DNA from: Undibacterium sp.
GTDB taxonomy: Bacteria > Pseudomonadota > Gammaproteobacteria > Burkholderiales > Burkholderiaceae
Length of the DNA: 23,981 nt
Direction: 5' to 3'
NCBI GenBank assembly: GCA_014376575.1
Contig: JACMRF010000083.1
Coordinates: forward strand, 1 to 23,981
Under the pieces are notes generated by a model. That model was not told the origin of the DNA. It searched no databases and saw only the letters and a list, made by a program, of their open reading frames with translations. Made by a program: the position numbers and the translations under genes. Shown here one piece after another: positions 23,738 through 23,981 of this stretch. Position 1 is the first letter of the stretch. Each line of letters starts with the position of its first letter.

Positions 23738-23981
23738 TCATGATGCGTAGAATTTGGATGGCCTGAATATTACTCGCAGATGGGTTTTTTTGCCCGGCCT
23801 CACCGAGATCAGTCCAATTTTCTTTCTGTCCTATATCGGATTCACCAAATGATCTCAGGCGAGATGAACTAGTGATCCGTAAGCTATCGGCCCGTCCATG
23901 CAAAACACATTTTTCCTGTCCTTAAGTTATCGGGTGGAATGTGTGCCAGCGAACTGACAAGCTCTTGGCGCGGGCGCAATG
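23738..23981. other. Gene-free right edge
   Basis: I see no supportable gene in these 244 bases on either strand. A short perfect dyad ATCTC-AGGC-GAGAT lies at 23852-23865. A TAATAT on the - strand about 30 bases before the pabB-pabC start could be a -10, without a good -35. An ATG ends the window at 23979-23981 and cannot be judged. Confidence 0.4.

Overview
The window reads as a chromosomal core segment of a Betaproteobacterium, most likely order Burkholderiales and plausibly family Oxalobacteraceae. This is inferred from gene order and protein style: dapF-DUF484-xerC, a Fur-family regulator with a CobW GTPase and dksA, hslVU, then gpsA/secB/grxC/rhodanese facing gpmA/envC/ctpA/moeB. DksA carries a C-E-E-T finger and HslV begins M-E-Q-F-H-G-T-T. 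I see no rRNA, tRNA, CRISPR array, insertion sequence or prophage gene. Base composition is AT-leaning on the left and more balanced on the right.

Left part (1-5034), all on the + strand: the 3' end of a Cache-domain protein, dapF (lysine and peptidoglycan precursor), a DUF484 protein and xerC (chromosome dimer resolution). Next come a Zur-like Fur-family regulator whose promoter spacer is an 18-bp near-palindrome, a COG0523/CobW metallochaperone GTPase, and a DksA that kept one of the four zinc-finger cysteines. A strong terminator closes this block. A leader of about 470 bp with three perfect inverted repeats (5041-5510) follows.

Middle part (5511-9509), + strand: a two-module STAS protein with an internal duplication, then the HslV-HslU ATP-dependent protease. 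hslV is preceded by a good sigma-32-type promoter and two leader hairpins. Two unrecognised small genes (51 and 72 codons) follow hslU. The second converges on gpsA, and one hairpin spans both stop codons.

9511-12434 on the - strand: a rhodanese-like protein, glutaredoxin 3, SecB, an SH3b envelope protein and GpsA. Divergent from the rhodanese gene, 12571-17083 on the + strand: gpmA, an EnvC-like murein hydrolase activator with a degenerate LytM domain, the S41 protease CtpA and a MoeB/ThiF-type adenylyltransferase.

Right part (17100-23737), - strand: in transcription order, a PabB-PabC fusion for p-aminobenzoate synthesis, then a three-gene operon of TonB-dependent receptor, YfiR-like periplasmic protein and CHASE8-HAMP-GGDEF-EAL enzyme. 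This operon looks like an outer-membrane-to-c-di-GMP signalling unit. It is the best candidate for an under-described system here, followed by the zinc-regulator/CobW/zinc-less DksA cluster and the two small genes after hslU.
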